NCBI GenBank assembly: GCA_044224925.1
Contig: JBGAJM010000003.1
Span: 124,001 to 188,000 of the forward strand
Direction: 5' to 3'
From: Kapaibacterium sp044224925
Lineage (GTDB): Bacteria > Bacteroidota > Ignavibacteria > Kapaibacteriales > Kapaibacteriaceae
Length of the DNA: 64,000 nt
The translations under genes and the position numbers were made by a program. This document shows, piece by piece, positions 8,532 to 16,978 of this stretch; position 1 is the first letter of the stretch; the number at the start of each line of letters is the position of its first letter. Under the pieces are notes generated by a model that saw nothing but the letters and a program-made list of their open reading frames with translations, made no database searches and was not told where the DNA came from.

Positions 8532-9939
8532 ACTCGTCACTCGTCACTTGTAACTTGTCACTTAATCTCCATCCCGCCCATCCCAACGGGAAGTTCACAA
8601 CGTTCGTGAAGCCTGCGCGCAGGAGCACGGATGTGGCAATGCTGGAGCGGTCTCCGGACTGACAGGAGATCACCACCACTTTGTCCTTGGGGATCTCGGC
8701 GAATCGCTGCGGCAAGTAGCCGGCATGGATGTTCCAAGCGCCGGGAATATGTCCGCCATCGTACTCCGACGCACCGCGCACGTCGATCACCACAACGTTC
8801 TCGTGATCGTAGCGTTGCTGAAGTTCTTCCAGGTTGATCTGCGGCACGGTGGCGAGGTCACGACCTGCATTCGTCCACGCCGACACGTCGGGCAGATAGC
8901 CACGCACGGAGTCGAGGCCAATGCGCATGAGCTTTCGCATGATCTCATTCGTCCGCTCGGGCGATGCGATCACGATGAAGGGCTCGTTGTAGTTGAGAAC
9001 CCATCCGGCCCACGTAGAGAAGGCCTTGTTGTCTTGAATGTTGATCGTGTTCGGAATATGTCCGCCGGCGAACGAGACCTTCGACCGTGTGTCGATGATG
9101 AACTGTCCGTTGGCCAGTGCATCGTCCACATCGGCAAGCGTGAGCGGTGCAAGCTCGGGCACGGTGGGAAGGAGGCCGCGCTCCACTTTGTTCAAGCGCT
9201 TCATCTGTGCGAAGTAGAAGGGAGGCTCGGGCTGACCGGAGAGAAGTTCCTGGACGAAGTCCTCTTCGTTGGTGTGACGCAAGGCCCAGTTCACGAGCTT
9301 CTCATATCCCACCGTCGACGAAGGAATGGCCCCCAATGCCTTGCCACAGGCCGATCCTGCGCCGTGCGCGGGGTGGACCTGAATATGATCTGGCAGGTCG
9401 CGGAACTTCTCGAGCGACGTCCACAGCTGCCGTGCACCGATCTCCATCGTTCCCTTGTACCCTGCCGCCTTTTCAAGCAGATCAGGACGTCCGACATCTC
9501 CAACAAAGACGAAGTCGCCCGTGAACATCATGATGGGCACGTCGGCTATGGCCGGTGTATCGGTCACAAGGAAGGAGATGTGCTCAGGTGTGTGACCCGG
9601 TGTATGTATCACCTGCACCTTGATGTTGCCCACCATGAACACGTCGCCGTCCGTGAGACCCGTGTGTGCGAACTCATACTGCCACTCTTCGCCACCCTCA
9701 TCACTCAGCAGCATCTCTGCACCGGTAAGCTCGGCGAGCTCGCGTGTTCCACTCAGGAAGTCGGCATGGATGTGTGTTTCGGTGAGGTGCGTGATCTGCA
9801 GTCGCTCCTGGCGGGCGATCTCGAGATACGTGTCGACGTCACGCTTGGCGTCGATCACCATCACGGTTCCGGTTTTCTGACAGCCCACCATGTAGGAGGC
9901 GTGGGCAAGGCCTGGTTCGTAGATCTGCTTGAAGAACAT
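8530..9939 (-). CDS. MBL-fold hydrolase with two rhodanese domains (persulfide dioxygenase-like)
   Basis: 469 aa from ATG 9939. The metallo-beta-lactamase domain (about residues 1-240) has THIHAD (H56, H58, D60), HTPGHTPEH and HPAHGAGSACGK, the mononuclear-iron persulfide dioxygenase (ETHE1/Blh-type) pattern. Two rhodanese domains follow: the first (about 265-350) has IASPERTNE at the active loop and lacks the catalytic cysteine; the second (about 370-465) has SCQSGDRS with the cysteine. Such proteins oxidise glutathione persulfide to sulfite and transfer sulfur. The upstream TTG at 9975 also opens the frame but adds nothing conserved. The last 11 residues are encoded by repeat locus E. A Crp-type operator and a -7-like box lie upstream. 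Confidence 0.93.
   Translation of the reverse strand: MFFKQIYEPGLAHASYMVGCQKTGTVMVIDAKRDVDTYLEIARQERLQITHLTETHIHADFLSGTRELAELTGAEMLLSDEGGEEWQYEFAHTGLTDGDVFMVGNIKVQVIHTPGHTPEHISFLVTDTPAIADVPIMMFTGDFVFVGDVGRPDLLEKAAGYKGTMEIGARQLWTSLEKFRDLPDHIQVHPAHGAGSACGKALGAIPSSTVGYEKLVNWALRHTNEEDFVQELLSGQPEPPFYFAQMKRLNKVERGLLPTVPELAPLTLADVDDALANGQFIIDTRSKVSFAGGHIPNTINIQDNKAFSTWAGWVLNYNEPFIVIASPERTNEIMRKLMRIGLDSVRGYLPDVSAWTNAGRDLATVPQINLEELQQRYDHENVVVIDVRGASEYDGGHIPGAWNIHAGYLPQRFAEIPKDKVVVISCQSGDRSSIATSVLLRAGFTNVVNFPLGWAGWRLSDKLQVTSDE
8531..8565 (-). repeat. Heptanucleotide repeat array, locus E
   Basis: About 35 bases of the heptad repeat, oriented with the minus-strand gene. It encodes the C-terminal residues LSDKLQVTSDE of the MBL-rhodanese protein and contains its stop codon. 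A TTAC variant replaces TGAC at the place where the consensus would give an in-frame TGA. Confidence 0.93.
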
Positions 9940-9972
9940 GGTCGTGCAGTTCGTGTTGTGAATGATCGTTGT

Positions 9973-9980
9973 CAAAACTA
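9973..9980 (-). promoter_or_regulatory. Putative -7 promoter box (TAGTTTTG) of the MBL-rhodanese gene
   Basis: The octamer TAGTTTTG on the minus strand fits the TAnnTTTG -7 element of Bacteroidota-type housekeeping promoters. Transcription would begin about 9966-9970, giving a leader of roughly 30 nt before ATG 9939. Confidence 0.55.
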
Positions 9981-10003
9981 GGGAAAAGGGGTGCCACTGA
10001 CTG

Positions 10004-10019
10004 TGTGACCAAGGTCACG
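10004..10019. promoter_or_regulatory. Crp/Fnr-type operator TGTGA-N6-TCACG
   Basis: TGTGACCAAGGTCACG is one base away from the classical TGTGA-N6-TCACA palindrome. Its centre at 10011.5 is about 41-45 nt upstream of the start site predicted from the -7 box at 9973-9980, the class II activator position. It overlaps the 3' end of the Crp-like regulator gene, pointing to control of the MBL-rhodanese gene by that regulator. Confidence 0.7.
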
Positions 10020-10632
10020 CAACGGCCTTGGCAAGTGCACCCTTGTTCGTGATCGTGATCGCGCCGCGTGCCGTGCTCACCCATTTGTTGGCAACGAACT
10101 CTCGGAGCAGACGGGTGACCACTTCGCGGGCCGTGCCCGCTTCTTCCGCCAGTTGCTCGTGGGTGATCTCGATGGTGTCGGACCTGTGACGGGCCGCATA
10201 CTCCAGCAGGAGACCCGCAAGGCGTGCATCCATGCGGCGAAAGACCACTTCTTCGAGGAGCATGAGCACATCGGTCAGGCGTGACGCAAAAGCGCTGAAC
10301 ACATAGTCGCGTGCCTCGTGCGACGTGTCCATGAGGGCGCGAAACTCGGCAGTGGTCACGGTGAGCACCACGGCATCCTCTTCGACGATGGCCGATGCCT
10401 GATGAATGGGATTGCTGAGTGCGCACGACATGGAGAGGATGCACGAATCGCCAAATCCCAAGCGATAGAGCGTGATGCTCTTGCCGGACTCGTGCTCTTT
10501 GAAGACGCGAATGGTGCCGGAGAGAACGAAGCCGACGCGACCGCAACTTTCATTTTCGCGGAACACCCATGTGCCGGCAGGCATCAGGACCTGCGTTGTT
10601 GGGATAGAGCCCAGAAAAGCGAGTGGATTCAT
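10015..10632 (-). CDS. Crp/Fnr-family transcription regulator
   Basis: 205 aa from ATG 10632. An N-terminal cyclic-nucleotide-type beta-barrel (to about residue 115) contains GFVLSGTIRVFKEHESGKSITLYRLGFGD, then a dimer helix and a winged helix with the recognition region EQLAEEAGTAREVVTRLLREF. Two cysteines in SCILSMSC, plus one in the first loop, lie where some homologues carry conserved cysteines; thiol or persulfide sensing is my inference. ATG 10698 is an alternative start. TAGATTGG 5 nt before ATG 10632 resembles a -7 box and favours the shorter form. It is the first gene of the sulfur locus and a Crp-type operator overlaps its end. Confidence 0.9.
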   Translation of the reverse strand: MNPLAFLGSIPTTQVLMPAGTWVFRENESCGRVGFVLSGTIRVFKEHESGKSITLYRLGFGDSCILSMSCALSNPIHQASAIVEEDAVVLTVTTAEFRALMDTSHEARDYVFSAFASRLTDVLMLLEEVVFRRMDARLAGLLLEYAARHRSDTIEITHEQLAEEAGTAREVVTRLLREFVANKWVSTARGAITITNKGALAKAVA

Positions 10633-10768
10633 GCGGGCCAATCTACGAACGCCCGTTGATTCGGCGATTCCGTTCCCGTCGGCGACATGTTCATACATCG
10701 GTGTTAGGTCTCGCAATGGTGTGGCGTGATGTTCGCATCACTTTCACCAACCGTTCATGGAGATCAGC

Positions 10769-11287
10769 ATGGAACGGGAACCAGCCGACGTGTATCGCCG
10801 ATACGAACGTCACTTTCCCTTGTGTTCACCCGATGATGTGGACGATGCGCAGAGCGCTGCCACCATCGCCACCCTGTATGCCGTACGTGCGGCACGCGAG
10901 CCCGTGCACGACGCGCCTGCCTTCGAATACCGCGTGATGTCGCGCTACCTGATGCGCGTGTCGAAACGCAAACGCAAACACGTGTATCCGGATGCCAGCG
11001 ACGATGAGTCCGGGTGGGCACAGGTCGAGGAGTCGTTGGCCCGACAGCATTCGATCTCCACCGAGAACACCATGGAAGATCATCTGGAGACCGAAGGCGT
11101 GCTACGTCGTCTGCCATCGCACTATGCCCAAGTGCTGAACCTGCACTATCTCGAAGGACTCACGTTGGAAGAAGCGGCACGGAGGATCGGTGTGTCCGGC
11201 ATGTGCATGCGCAAACGTCATGAGCGCGCCCTCAAACTTGCACGACGTGTGCTCGGGATCGAACGCGCTATGATGCCACGAGGATGA
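10769..11287 (+). CDS. ECF-like sigma factor or sigma-70 region 4 protein
   Basis: 172 aa from ATG 10769, chosen because GGAGAT sits 6 nt upstream; ATG 10757 in the same frame has no such site. The C-terminal part LRRLPSHYAQVLNLHYLEGLTLEEAARRIG followed by a basic recognition helix is a clear sigma region 4. The N-terminal half is only vaguely like region 2 (FEYRVMSRYLMRVSKRKRK), so it may be a divergent ECF factor or a region-4-only DNA-binding protein. No anti-sigma gene is adjacent. The 3' end overlaps the convergent membrane-protein gene by 20 nt. Confidence 0.72.
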   Translation: MEREPADVYRRYERHFPLCSPDDVDDAQSAATIATLYAVRAAREPVHDAPAFEYRVMSRYLMRVSKRKRKHVYPDASDDESGWAQVEESLARQHSISTENTMEDHLETEGVLRRLPSHYAQVLNLHYLEGLTLEEAARRIGVSGMCMRKRHERALKLARRVLGIERAMMPRG

Positions 11288-12080
11288 GCACGGGCAGGTA
11301 GAAGATCCCGTCGCCAATGAGTCGATACAACTCATGCGTTGCAACCGTTCGACGTGCCGCATAGAGCAGCTCGAGCGTGATCGTCATCACCACGATGATC
11401 ATGGCCGCCACACGAGCATGCGGTGCGTCGGCCAGTGCAATGGCGAAGGCCAGTCCACCGATCAGCACGGAGCAACCATGGAACAGCATTGCAGCGGATG
11501 AGGTGCCGATGGTGCGCACGAGTGACGACCGATCGAGCGTTTCATCCGAACGCACTTCCATCAGTCCGAAGAGCACCACGTTCTGTGTGGCAAGGAGGAG
11601 GAAGGCGGCAGGGAAGAGCCAGATGCCAAGCGGACGGGAGGCGCAGCGCAACAAGGGCACCGACCACACGGCAGACGTGTAGATGATCACCACGGTAGCG
11701 TCTTTGATCACGCCGCGGTATCGACGGAGACCCGGACCTTGTGTGACCACATGCAGGAGCGTGAGCGAACCGAGGACGGCGCCAACGATCCACACATCGG
11801 GCAAGAGATAGAGGATGGCGATGACGAGGGTGATCGGGGCGACGATGAGCACCACGGACCACAATAACCGTTGATGTCGAAGATGGAATCGATGTCGGGG
11901 CGTATCGTATTGTCCGCCCTGCTTCCGTACGTCCATCAAGCGGTCAACAGTGTACATCAGCCATGCAGCGGCCGGGACCACGAACCACCAGGCGGGGCGA
12001 ACATGAACGTTGAGGACGACCTGAGCGAAGAGCTCGGTACAGATGATGCCGAGAACGATATCAAGATTGAGGTGTCGCAC
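11268..12080 (-). CDS. UbiA-like integral membrane protein
   Basis: About 270 aa, roughly eight hydrophobic segments. WLMYTVDRLMDVRK near residue 45 recalls the aspartate-rich motif of UbiA prenyltransferases (DxxxD), and KDATVVIIYTSAVW may be the second polar loop, but the second Asp-rich motif is weak. GTG 12080 is the preferred start; TTG 12122 would overlap the upstream gene by 62 nt. UbiA proteins attach prenyl chains to aromatic acceptors in the inner membrane, but the assignment here is tentative. It is the last gene of the dcd operon. Confidence 0.55.
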   Translation of the reverse strand: MRHLNLDIVLGIICTELFAQVVLNVHVRPAWWFVVPAAAWLMYTVDRLMDVRKQGGQYDTPRHRFHLRHQRLLWSVVLIVAPITLVIAILYLLPDVWIVGAVLGSLTLLHVVTQGPGLRRYRGVIKDATVVIIYTSAVWSVPLLRCASRPLGIWLFPAAFLLLATQNVVLFGLMEVRSDETLDRSSLVRTIGTSSAAMLFHGCSVLIGGLAFAIALADAPHARVAAMIIVVMTITLELLYAARRTVATHELYRLIGDGIFYLPVLILVAS

Positions 12081-12486
12081 CGTCGTTCTGAAGTCCCTTG
12101 ATCTTGGCCAGATCGTGGGCAAGGTCTACGAGGTTGCGGATAACGCCCTGCGTCATGCCGAAATAGATGTCGTCGAATCGCAGTGCCGTTTCATCGTCGG
12201 CATGTTGAACGAGGGTGGCCAGTTGTTCGCGAAGAAGATTCATCTGCATGGCGAACTCGCGCTCGAGCTGTTCGAACCCTTCGGCTCCTTGCTGCAGGCG
12301 ACGAAGTGTACTGTAGACCTTGAACATGCCCGTTCCCGTCCGCGAGATGGCATTGAAGAGTTCTGCTTCTCCGTGCGTGGCACCGAGCTCGAGGATCGTG
12401 CCCACATCGTTGCGCTTACGAAGGCCGCCTTCGATGGTGGAGTCGAGGAATTCCAATACCGCTTCGGTGTCTTCGGAGAGTTGCAT
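12061..12486 (-). CDS. Hypothetical helical protein
   Basis: 141 aa, predicted all-helical with no signal peptide or membrane segment (TLRRLQQGAEGFEQLEREFAMQM is coiled-coil-like). I do not recognise a family. The ATG shares one base with the stop of the upstream lipoprotein gene (TGATG), and its own end overlaps the UbiA-like gene, so it is translated as part of the dcd operon. Confidence 0.7.
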   Translation of the reverse strand: MQLSEDTEAVLEFLDSTIEGGLRKRNDVGTILELGATHGEAELFNAISRTGTGMFKVYSTLRRLQQGAEGFEQLEREFAMQMNLLREQLATLVQHADDETALRFDDIYFGMTQGVIRNLVDLAHDLAKIKGLQNDGATPQS

Positions 12487-13109
12487 CAGTATTGCACGGT
12501 GGCGAGGATGGATCGAAAGATCTTCACTTGCTCAGCGTCGGGCAATAGGTCTTTGCCGCTCACGGTCATCGGCACAAGAGCGAATTCGTAATGGTTGCCA
12601 AGACTGGACGAGAACACGGCACAGCGCGTGCGCATGCTGCCGCCGCTCGTCGAGAACTCGTAGCATCCGAACCGACGTGGTCCGAGTTCTGCTGTGGAAT
12701 AGGTGCCGATGAGCTTCGTGGAGTTCGCCGTCTTGCGTGCATGCTTGTTGAACGAGGCACGTGCCAGACCGAGTACGCCTTCTTTCTCGAGCATCTCCTT
12801 CGACGATTCGCTGTTGGGGATCGAGGCGAAGACGGCGCTCACGGTGTAGTCGGGATTCACGGCCACGGCAAAGATGTCCGACGATTCCTGTCCCTTCGTG
12901 TCGAGGAAGAACCAGCCCTTGGGCAGTAGCGCGATCATGTCGCCCGTGCGTGTGCGCACAAGCTCATCGCTCATTTCGATCTCGGGCTTCGGACTCAAGG
13001 CAACGTTCTCGACAACGGCCTTTTGTTCGGGTGCCTTGACGAACAGACAGGATGTTGCCACAAGGCAAAGCGACCAAATGGCAAGCGTACGACGGAGTGT
13101 CAGTGCCAT
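12486..13109 (-). CDS. Lipoprotein, hypothetical
   Basis: 207 aa from ATG 13109, preceded by GGAGAG at good spacing. The signal peptide ends in a lipobox (LVATSC, cysteine at about residue 21). The mature part contains a GDMIALLPKGWFFLDTKGQ segment followed by a repeated-strand domain resembling PsbP/Mog1-like folds in general outline; this likeness is weak. Probably anchored to the outer membrane facing the periplasm. It overlaps the DUF1684 gene's 3' end by 10 nt. Confidence 0.72.
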   Translation of the reverse strand: MALTLRRTLAIWSLCLVATSCLFVKAPEQKAVVENVALSPKPEIEMSDELVRTRTGDMIALLPKGWFFLDTKGQESSDIFAVAVNPDYTVSAVFASIPNSESSKEMLEKEGVLGLARASFNKHARKTANSTKLIGTYSTAELGPRRFGCYEFSTSGGSMRTRCAVFSSSLGNHYEFALVPMTVSGKDLLPDAEQVKIFRSILATVQY

Positions 13110-13714
13110 CGTTTCTCTCCGGCTCGGATCGAGATGGGGAGACGGTTCTCTGCTGGAACAAGCGGACAGGCGTACTGCGTGTTGTAGGCGCAATACGGAT
13201 TGTAGGCGCGGTTGAAGTCGAGGATGTAGTCTTCGTCGTCGTGGCGCACCACATCGAGATACCGACCGGCCTCATACGTGTCGAAGCCATTGGTCTTGTC
13301 GGTGAACGGAACGAAGAGCTGGTCTGCATCACCATCGGCGAACGTATAGGCCGCGAGCGAGACCTTGCTGCCCTTCACCATGCCTTTGAACGTGCCGATG
13401 CGAATGGCCTTGCGAACGTCGCTGGCAACCGATGTCTGCATGGAGATGGTGTCGGGTTTGGCAAGCAGATCGAGATCGGCATCGATGCAGTAGTTGGAGT
13501 CGGGCGCATAGTAGGCCAGACCCGAAAACGATGCACGCTGCGGAGCGGGGATCGGAGATTCGTCGGCCGATGCGAACATCTTGTCCTTCTCTGCACGCTC
13601 GTCAAGAATGGTCTGCTCGTCGAAACCGGATTCGTCCAGACGCTCCTCTTCCTCTTCTGCGCACGAAAGGAGCAAGAGGGCGGCAAGGCTGAACGAGAGA
13701 ATGCGAAGGATCAT
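13100..13714 (-). CDS. DUF1684-family lipoprotein
   Basis: 204 aa. A lipoprotein signal (ILSFSLAALLLLSC, cysteine at about residue 18) precedes an acidic linker and a DUF1684 domain. Its C-terminal signature FTDKTNGFDTYEAGRYLDV, then DFNRAYNPYCAYNTQYACPL and ENRLPISIRAGE, is well conserved across the family. The biochemical role of DUF1684 is not established. ATG 13714 overlaps the dcd stop by 4 nt (ATGA). Confidence 0.88.
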   Translation of the reverse strand: MILRILSFSLAALLLLSCAEEEEERLDESGFDEQTILDERAEKDKMFASADESPIPAPQRASFSGLAYYAPDSNYCIDADLDLLAKPDTISMQTSVASDVRKAIRIGTFKGMVKGSKVSLAAYTFADGDADQLFVPFTDKTNGFDTYEAGRYLDVVRHDDEDYILDFNRAYNPYCAYNTQYACPLVPAENRLPISIRAGEKRWH

Positions 13715-14265
13715 ACGATGCGTTCGTGTTCGGGGAAGTTCTTCCACATCATGGATTCGACGGGGATGGCGGCACGGTCATTGTACTTGGCGCTGGGCTT
13801 CCGGTTGTACGGATTGATCACATCGCCGTGGACGAGGAAGTAGATGAGCTGACCGATGGGCATGCCTGCATAGACGCGCACCGGCTGCTTGACGGAGATC
13901 TCCAGCGTCCAGTAATTGCAGAAGCCGATGTCGCCCTTGCCGGCCGTGGCATGGATGTCGATACCAAGGCGACCAACACTGCTCTTGCCCTCGAGGAATG
14001 GCACGTGGGCATGCGACTCCGTGTATTCTTCCGTCACACCAAGGTAGAGCTTTCCGGGGTCGAGCACATAGCCCTCGTCCGGGATCTCGAACGTGGTGAT
14101 ACGGTTGTGCGCTTTCGCGTCGAGCACCTCGTTGTCATACAGGGCAAGCGTGCGTCCAAGGTGGACGTCGTACGAGTTGGAACCAAGGCAGGAACGGTCG
14201 AACGGCTCAATGACGATGCTGCCGTTGTCGATTCCCGCGAGGATCTCTTTGTCGGTGAGGATCAT
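13711..14265 (-). CDS. dcd: dCTP deaminase
   Basis: 184 aa, the usual family length. It deaminates dCTP to dUTP (or directly to dUMP in bifunctional forms) for thymidylate synthesis. The conserved core GKSSVGRLGIDIHATAGKGD, the catalytic glutamate in YWTLEIS and the C-terminal GMPIGQLIYF are all present. ATG 14265 is 4 nt after a TAGATTTG box (14270-14277), so the mRNA is probably leaderless. It heads an operon with two lipoproteins, a helical protein and a UbiA-like protein. Confidence 0.95.
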   Translation of the reverse strand: MILTDKEILAGIDNGSIVIEPFDRSCLGSNSYDVHLGRTLALYDNEVLDAKAHNRITTFEIPDEGYVLDPGKLYLGVTEEYTESHAHVPFLEGKSSVGRLGIDIHATAGKGDIGFCNYWTLEISVKQPVRVYAGMPIGQLIYFLVHGDVINPYNRKPSAKYNDRAAIPVESMMWKNFPEHERIV

Positions 14266-14269
14266 AGGT

Positions 14270-14277
14270 CAAATCTA
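14270..14277 (-). promoter_or_regulatory. Putative -7 promoter box TAGATTTG of dcd
   Basis: Minus-strand TAGATTTG fits TAnnTTYG and ends 4 nt before the dcd ATG. Its TAG is also the stop codon of the upstream TPR gene. No clear -33 element is visible. Confidence 0.5.
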
Positions 14278-15510
14278 CGGAAGACGCATGGTTTCGATGG
14301 CCTTGCGATAGCGATCGCGGAAAGCGGGCCACAGTTCGTTCGGACATTCGGCAGTGATCCAGAGAACATTGTCCTTGTTGGCAACAACAGCCTCGAACTT
14401 ATGCACGGTGTAGTACTCTTTCTTGATGCGTAGGGTGATGTCGCGAATGTTGCCCGTCCAAGCACCCACCTTGATGGGCTCGGTCTTGTTCACGGTGTAC
14501 ACGTCGTACTCCTTACAGGCATCGTCCAGGAAGGCCGTCCAGAAGCTGACGATGGCCTTCGGGGACTTGTCCGTGAGGTTGTAGTTCTTCACCACATCTC
14601 GCAGCATGTGCACGGCCACGCCACTGGAATACATGTCTGTCGGTTTCTCGATCTTCTCTTTGGACACGAAGAAGTTGAACACCTTGCCGTCGTCCTGCGT
14701 GTTGGCGAACCAGTGCTGCGGCAGCTTGATGGTGACGAGCTTGGAGGTGTCCTGGAAGGCCTTGTCGACCATGCCGCGGGTGTCCTGACACATTTCGATG
14801 AGCATCGTGTCCACCTGCTTCGACCGATCGGTACCACGCTCCATGGTCACGAAGCGGCGCCATGCGGCACCGGCAGAGTCGCCGTTGCCCGACGATAGGT
14901 AGGCCTGCCCGAGGTTCAGCCATCCAAGCGGCTCTTCGGGATTGAGCTTCGTTGCCTTCTGAAGGTCTTTCAGTGCAAGGTCGGTCTTGCCTTCGCGGGC
15001 ATAGATCACGCCGCGCGCCAGATAGGCGCTCATCAACGTCGTGTCGATAGAGAGGGCCTTCGTGAAGTCCGCCATCGCAGAGTCCGTCTTCCCCAATTCC
15101 TGATACGCCTGTCCTCGATTGAACCATGCCGTTGCATTGAGGCCGTCGATCTTGAGATAGGCCGACAGATCCGGAATGGCCTCTTTGACGCGATGCTCGA
15201 CGATGTTGATGAAGCTTCTGTTCAAGTACGCATCCTTGAACGTGGGGTCGAGCTCGATCACCTTGCTGAAGTCGCGCAGTGCATTGGCACTTTGCTTCGT
15301 TTGCATGTAGGCGAGACCGCGATTGTAATAGGCCTGGGTGAGCGATGGAGAACCACTGATGGCACTGGTGTAGAGCTCAATGGCCTTCTTGTATTCGTTC
15401 TTCTGATAGGCGTCGTTGCCTTGCGTCAGAAATTCCGTTGGCTGTTGTGCCACAGCGCACAAGGCGCCGGTGCAGAAGAGGGCGGAAAGGAGGAACGCGC
15501 GGATCATCAT
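14275..15510 (-). CDS. Secreted TPR-repeat protein
   Basis: 411 aa. A signal peptide (to about residue 21, ending in AVAQ) is followed by about six TPR units (residues 25-225, such as AYYNRGLAYMQTKQSANALRDF-type repeats) and a C-terminal domain of about 180 aa (TIKLPQHWFANTQDDGKVF onward) resembling the fold of the window's other exported proteins with that PQHW-like opening. Likely a periplasmic scaffold. ATG 15510 overlaps the glycosyltransferase stop (ATGA). It is the last gene of a long operon from coaBC. Confidence 0.85.
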   Translation of the reverse strand: MMIRAFLLSALFCTGALCAVAQQPTEFLTQGNDAYQKNEYKKAIELYTSAISGSPSLTQAYYNRGLAYMQTKQSANALRDFSKVIELDPTFKDAYLNRSFINIVEHRVKEAIPDLSAYLKIDGLNATAWFNRGQAYQELGKTDSAMADFTKALSIDTTLMSAYLARGVIYAREGKTDLALKDLQKATKLNPEEPLGWLNLGQAYLSSGNGDSAGAAWRRFVTMERGTDRSKQVDTMLIEMCQDTRGMVDKAFQDTSKLVTIKLPQHWFANTQDDGKVFNFFVSKEKIEKPTDMYSSGVAVHMLRDVVKNYNLTDKSPKAIVSFWTAFLDDACKEYDVYTVNKTEPIKVGAWTGNIRDITLRIKKEYYTVHKFEAVVANKDNVLWITAECPNELWPAFRDRYRKAIETMRLP

Positions 15511-16271
15511 GGTCTGTTCTTTGAAGATGGTTGTTCATACAAAGCGAATCGGGCAATGCCGATGCGCTGCAAGAAGTGCTTGATGCTGGTGGCGAGAACG
15601 CCAAGGCCGTAGATGGAGCTGCGACGGAAGTTGATGGAGGATGCCTCTTCGAAGTACTTCGTCGGACAGGTGACCTCTCCGATGTCGAAGCCCGCATAGA
15701 TGATCTGCGAGAGCATCTGATTGTCGAAGACGAAGTCGTCCGAGTTCCGACGGTAATCGATCCCTTCGAGCACGTCGCGCGAGAAGGCGCGATATCCCGT
15801 GTGATACTCGCTGAGCTTGTATCCCACGAGCATGTTCTGCACGAAGGTGAGTCCGCGGTTGGCGATGTACTTGTACAGCGGCATGCCACCCTTGCGCGCG
15901 CCCTTGCCAAGGATGCGCGATGCGAGGACCACCGGATAGAGGTCGTTGGCAATGATCGAGGCGATCGACGGAATGAGCAGTGGCGTGTACTGATAGTCGG
16001 GATGCAGCATGATCACGATGTCGGCACCCAATGAAAGGGCTGTGTCGTAACACGTCTTCTGGTTCCCGCCATATCCCTTGTTCTGCTCGTGTCGGATCAC
16101 GTGCGTGATGCCGAGATCACGTGCAACACGCGCCGTGTCGTCGCGCGAGTGATCGTCCACGAGCACGACATCGTCCACGATGTCGAAGGGGATCTCGCGA
16201 TACGTCATCTCCAACGTCTTCGAGGCGTTGTAGGCGGGAAGGACAACGATGATCTTCTTGTTGTTGAGCAT
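15507..16271 (-). CDS. Glycosyltransferase family 2 (DPM1/polyisoprenyl-phosphate type)
   Basis: 254 aa from ATG 16271 (GTG 16274 is one codon earlier). GT-A fold with IIVVLPAYNASKTL, VVLVDDHSRDDT and the DXD-like MLHPDYQY. The FRRSSIYGLGVLATSIKHFLQ C-terminus and NRGLTFVQNMLVGYKLSEYHTGYRAFSRDVL match dolichol/undecaprenyl-phosphate mannose-type synthases without a C-terminal membrane anchor. Predicted to transfer a sugar to a polyprenyl phosphate at the cytoplasmic membrane face for cell-surface glycan. It shares a TGATG junction with the SIMPL gene. Confidence 0.9.
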   Translation of the reverse strand: MLNNKKIIVVLPAYNASKTLEMTYREIPFDIVDDVVLVDDHSRDDTARVARDLGITHVIRHEQNKGYGGNQKTCYDTALSLGADIVIMLHPDYQYTPLLIPSIASIIANDLYPVVLASRILGKGARKGGMPLYKYIANRGLTFVQNMLVGYKLSEYHTGYRAFSRDVLEGIDYRRNSDDFVFDNQMLSQIIYAGFDIGEVTCPTKYFEEASSINFRRSSIYGLGVLATSIKHFLQRIGIARFALYEQPSSKNRP

Positions 16272-16978
16272 CACTCCACTTCGAAGACGGCGTTCACGGT
16301 TGAACGAATGATGAGCTGACCTGCAGAGACCGTCGGACCGCCTTCATCCATAGAGGCGCGCATGAGCATGCCCGGGGCCTTGTTGTACATGGGAATGGGT
16401 GGCTGCTGATAGCCCGACTCGCTGATGGTGACCACGCGGGTGACGCGGGCATTGACGGCGCCGGCCAATGCTTCGGCCTTGACCTTGGCATCCTTGGCAG
16501 CGGCGATGCGCAGCGAATCTGCCACGCGCTTGGTCTCGCTGAAATTGAACTCGATGTTGTTGAGCACGTTGGAACCCTGGTCCACGCTGGCGCCGATCAC
16601 GGCATCCACCTTGGTGAGGTCCTTGATCCACACGTAGATGGTGTTGCGCATCACGTATCCGAGGAAGTCGCGCGTTCCATCCTGCTTGTAGTTGTAGCGC
16701 GGCTCGATGGAGAGCTGACTTGTTTGAATGTCCTTCTCCGGGATGCCGATGGCCTGAATGGACTTGAGCATGGCGCGCACTTTCTTGTCGTTGTCGCGCT
16801 TGATGTCGGCCACGACGTTACCCTCGGTCTCCACTCCAAGGGTGATGGAAGCACGGTCGGGTACAACGCGAGTCTCGGCTTCTCCCGTCACCGTTACGGT
16901 GCGACGGTTATCGAATCCTTGTGCGGAGAGGTGCAGTGCAAGCAACGTGAACGTTGCCACGGTCAGAATGAACTTCAT
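16271..16978 (-). CDS. SIMPL-domain (DUF541) secreted protein
   Basis: 235 aa. A signal peptide (MKFILTVATFTLLALHLSAQ) precedes a SIMPL domain: TVTVTGEAETRVVPDRASITLGVETEG, a central KDIQTSQLSIEPRYNY and the VTISESGYQQPPIPMYNKAP loop. The family is periplasmic and of undefined function (implicated in stress responses). ATG 16978 overlaps the ABC-F stop (ATGA). Confidence 0.9.
   Translation of the reverse strand: MKFILTVATFTLLALHLSAQGFDNRRTVTVTGEAETRVVPDRASITLGVETEGNVVADIKRDNDKKVRAMLKSIQAIGIPEKDIQTSQLSIEPRYNYKQDGTRDFLGYVMRNTIYVWIKDLTKVDAVIGASVDQGSNVLNNIEFNFSETKRVADSLRIAAAKDAKVKAEALAGAVNARVTRVVTISESGYQQPPIPMYNKAPGMLMRASMDEGGPTVSAGQLIIRSTVNAVFEVE

Noticed and set aside
8725..9981. 418-codon open frame on the plus strand
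   Set aside because: It is antisense to the well-supported MBL-rhodanese gene and its translation has no recognisable motif; high-GC shadow frame.
10757..10768. ATG 10757 as start of the sigma-like gene
   Set aside because: A GGAGAT site lies within these codons, 6 nt before ATG 10769, which favours the internal start.
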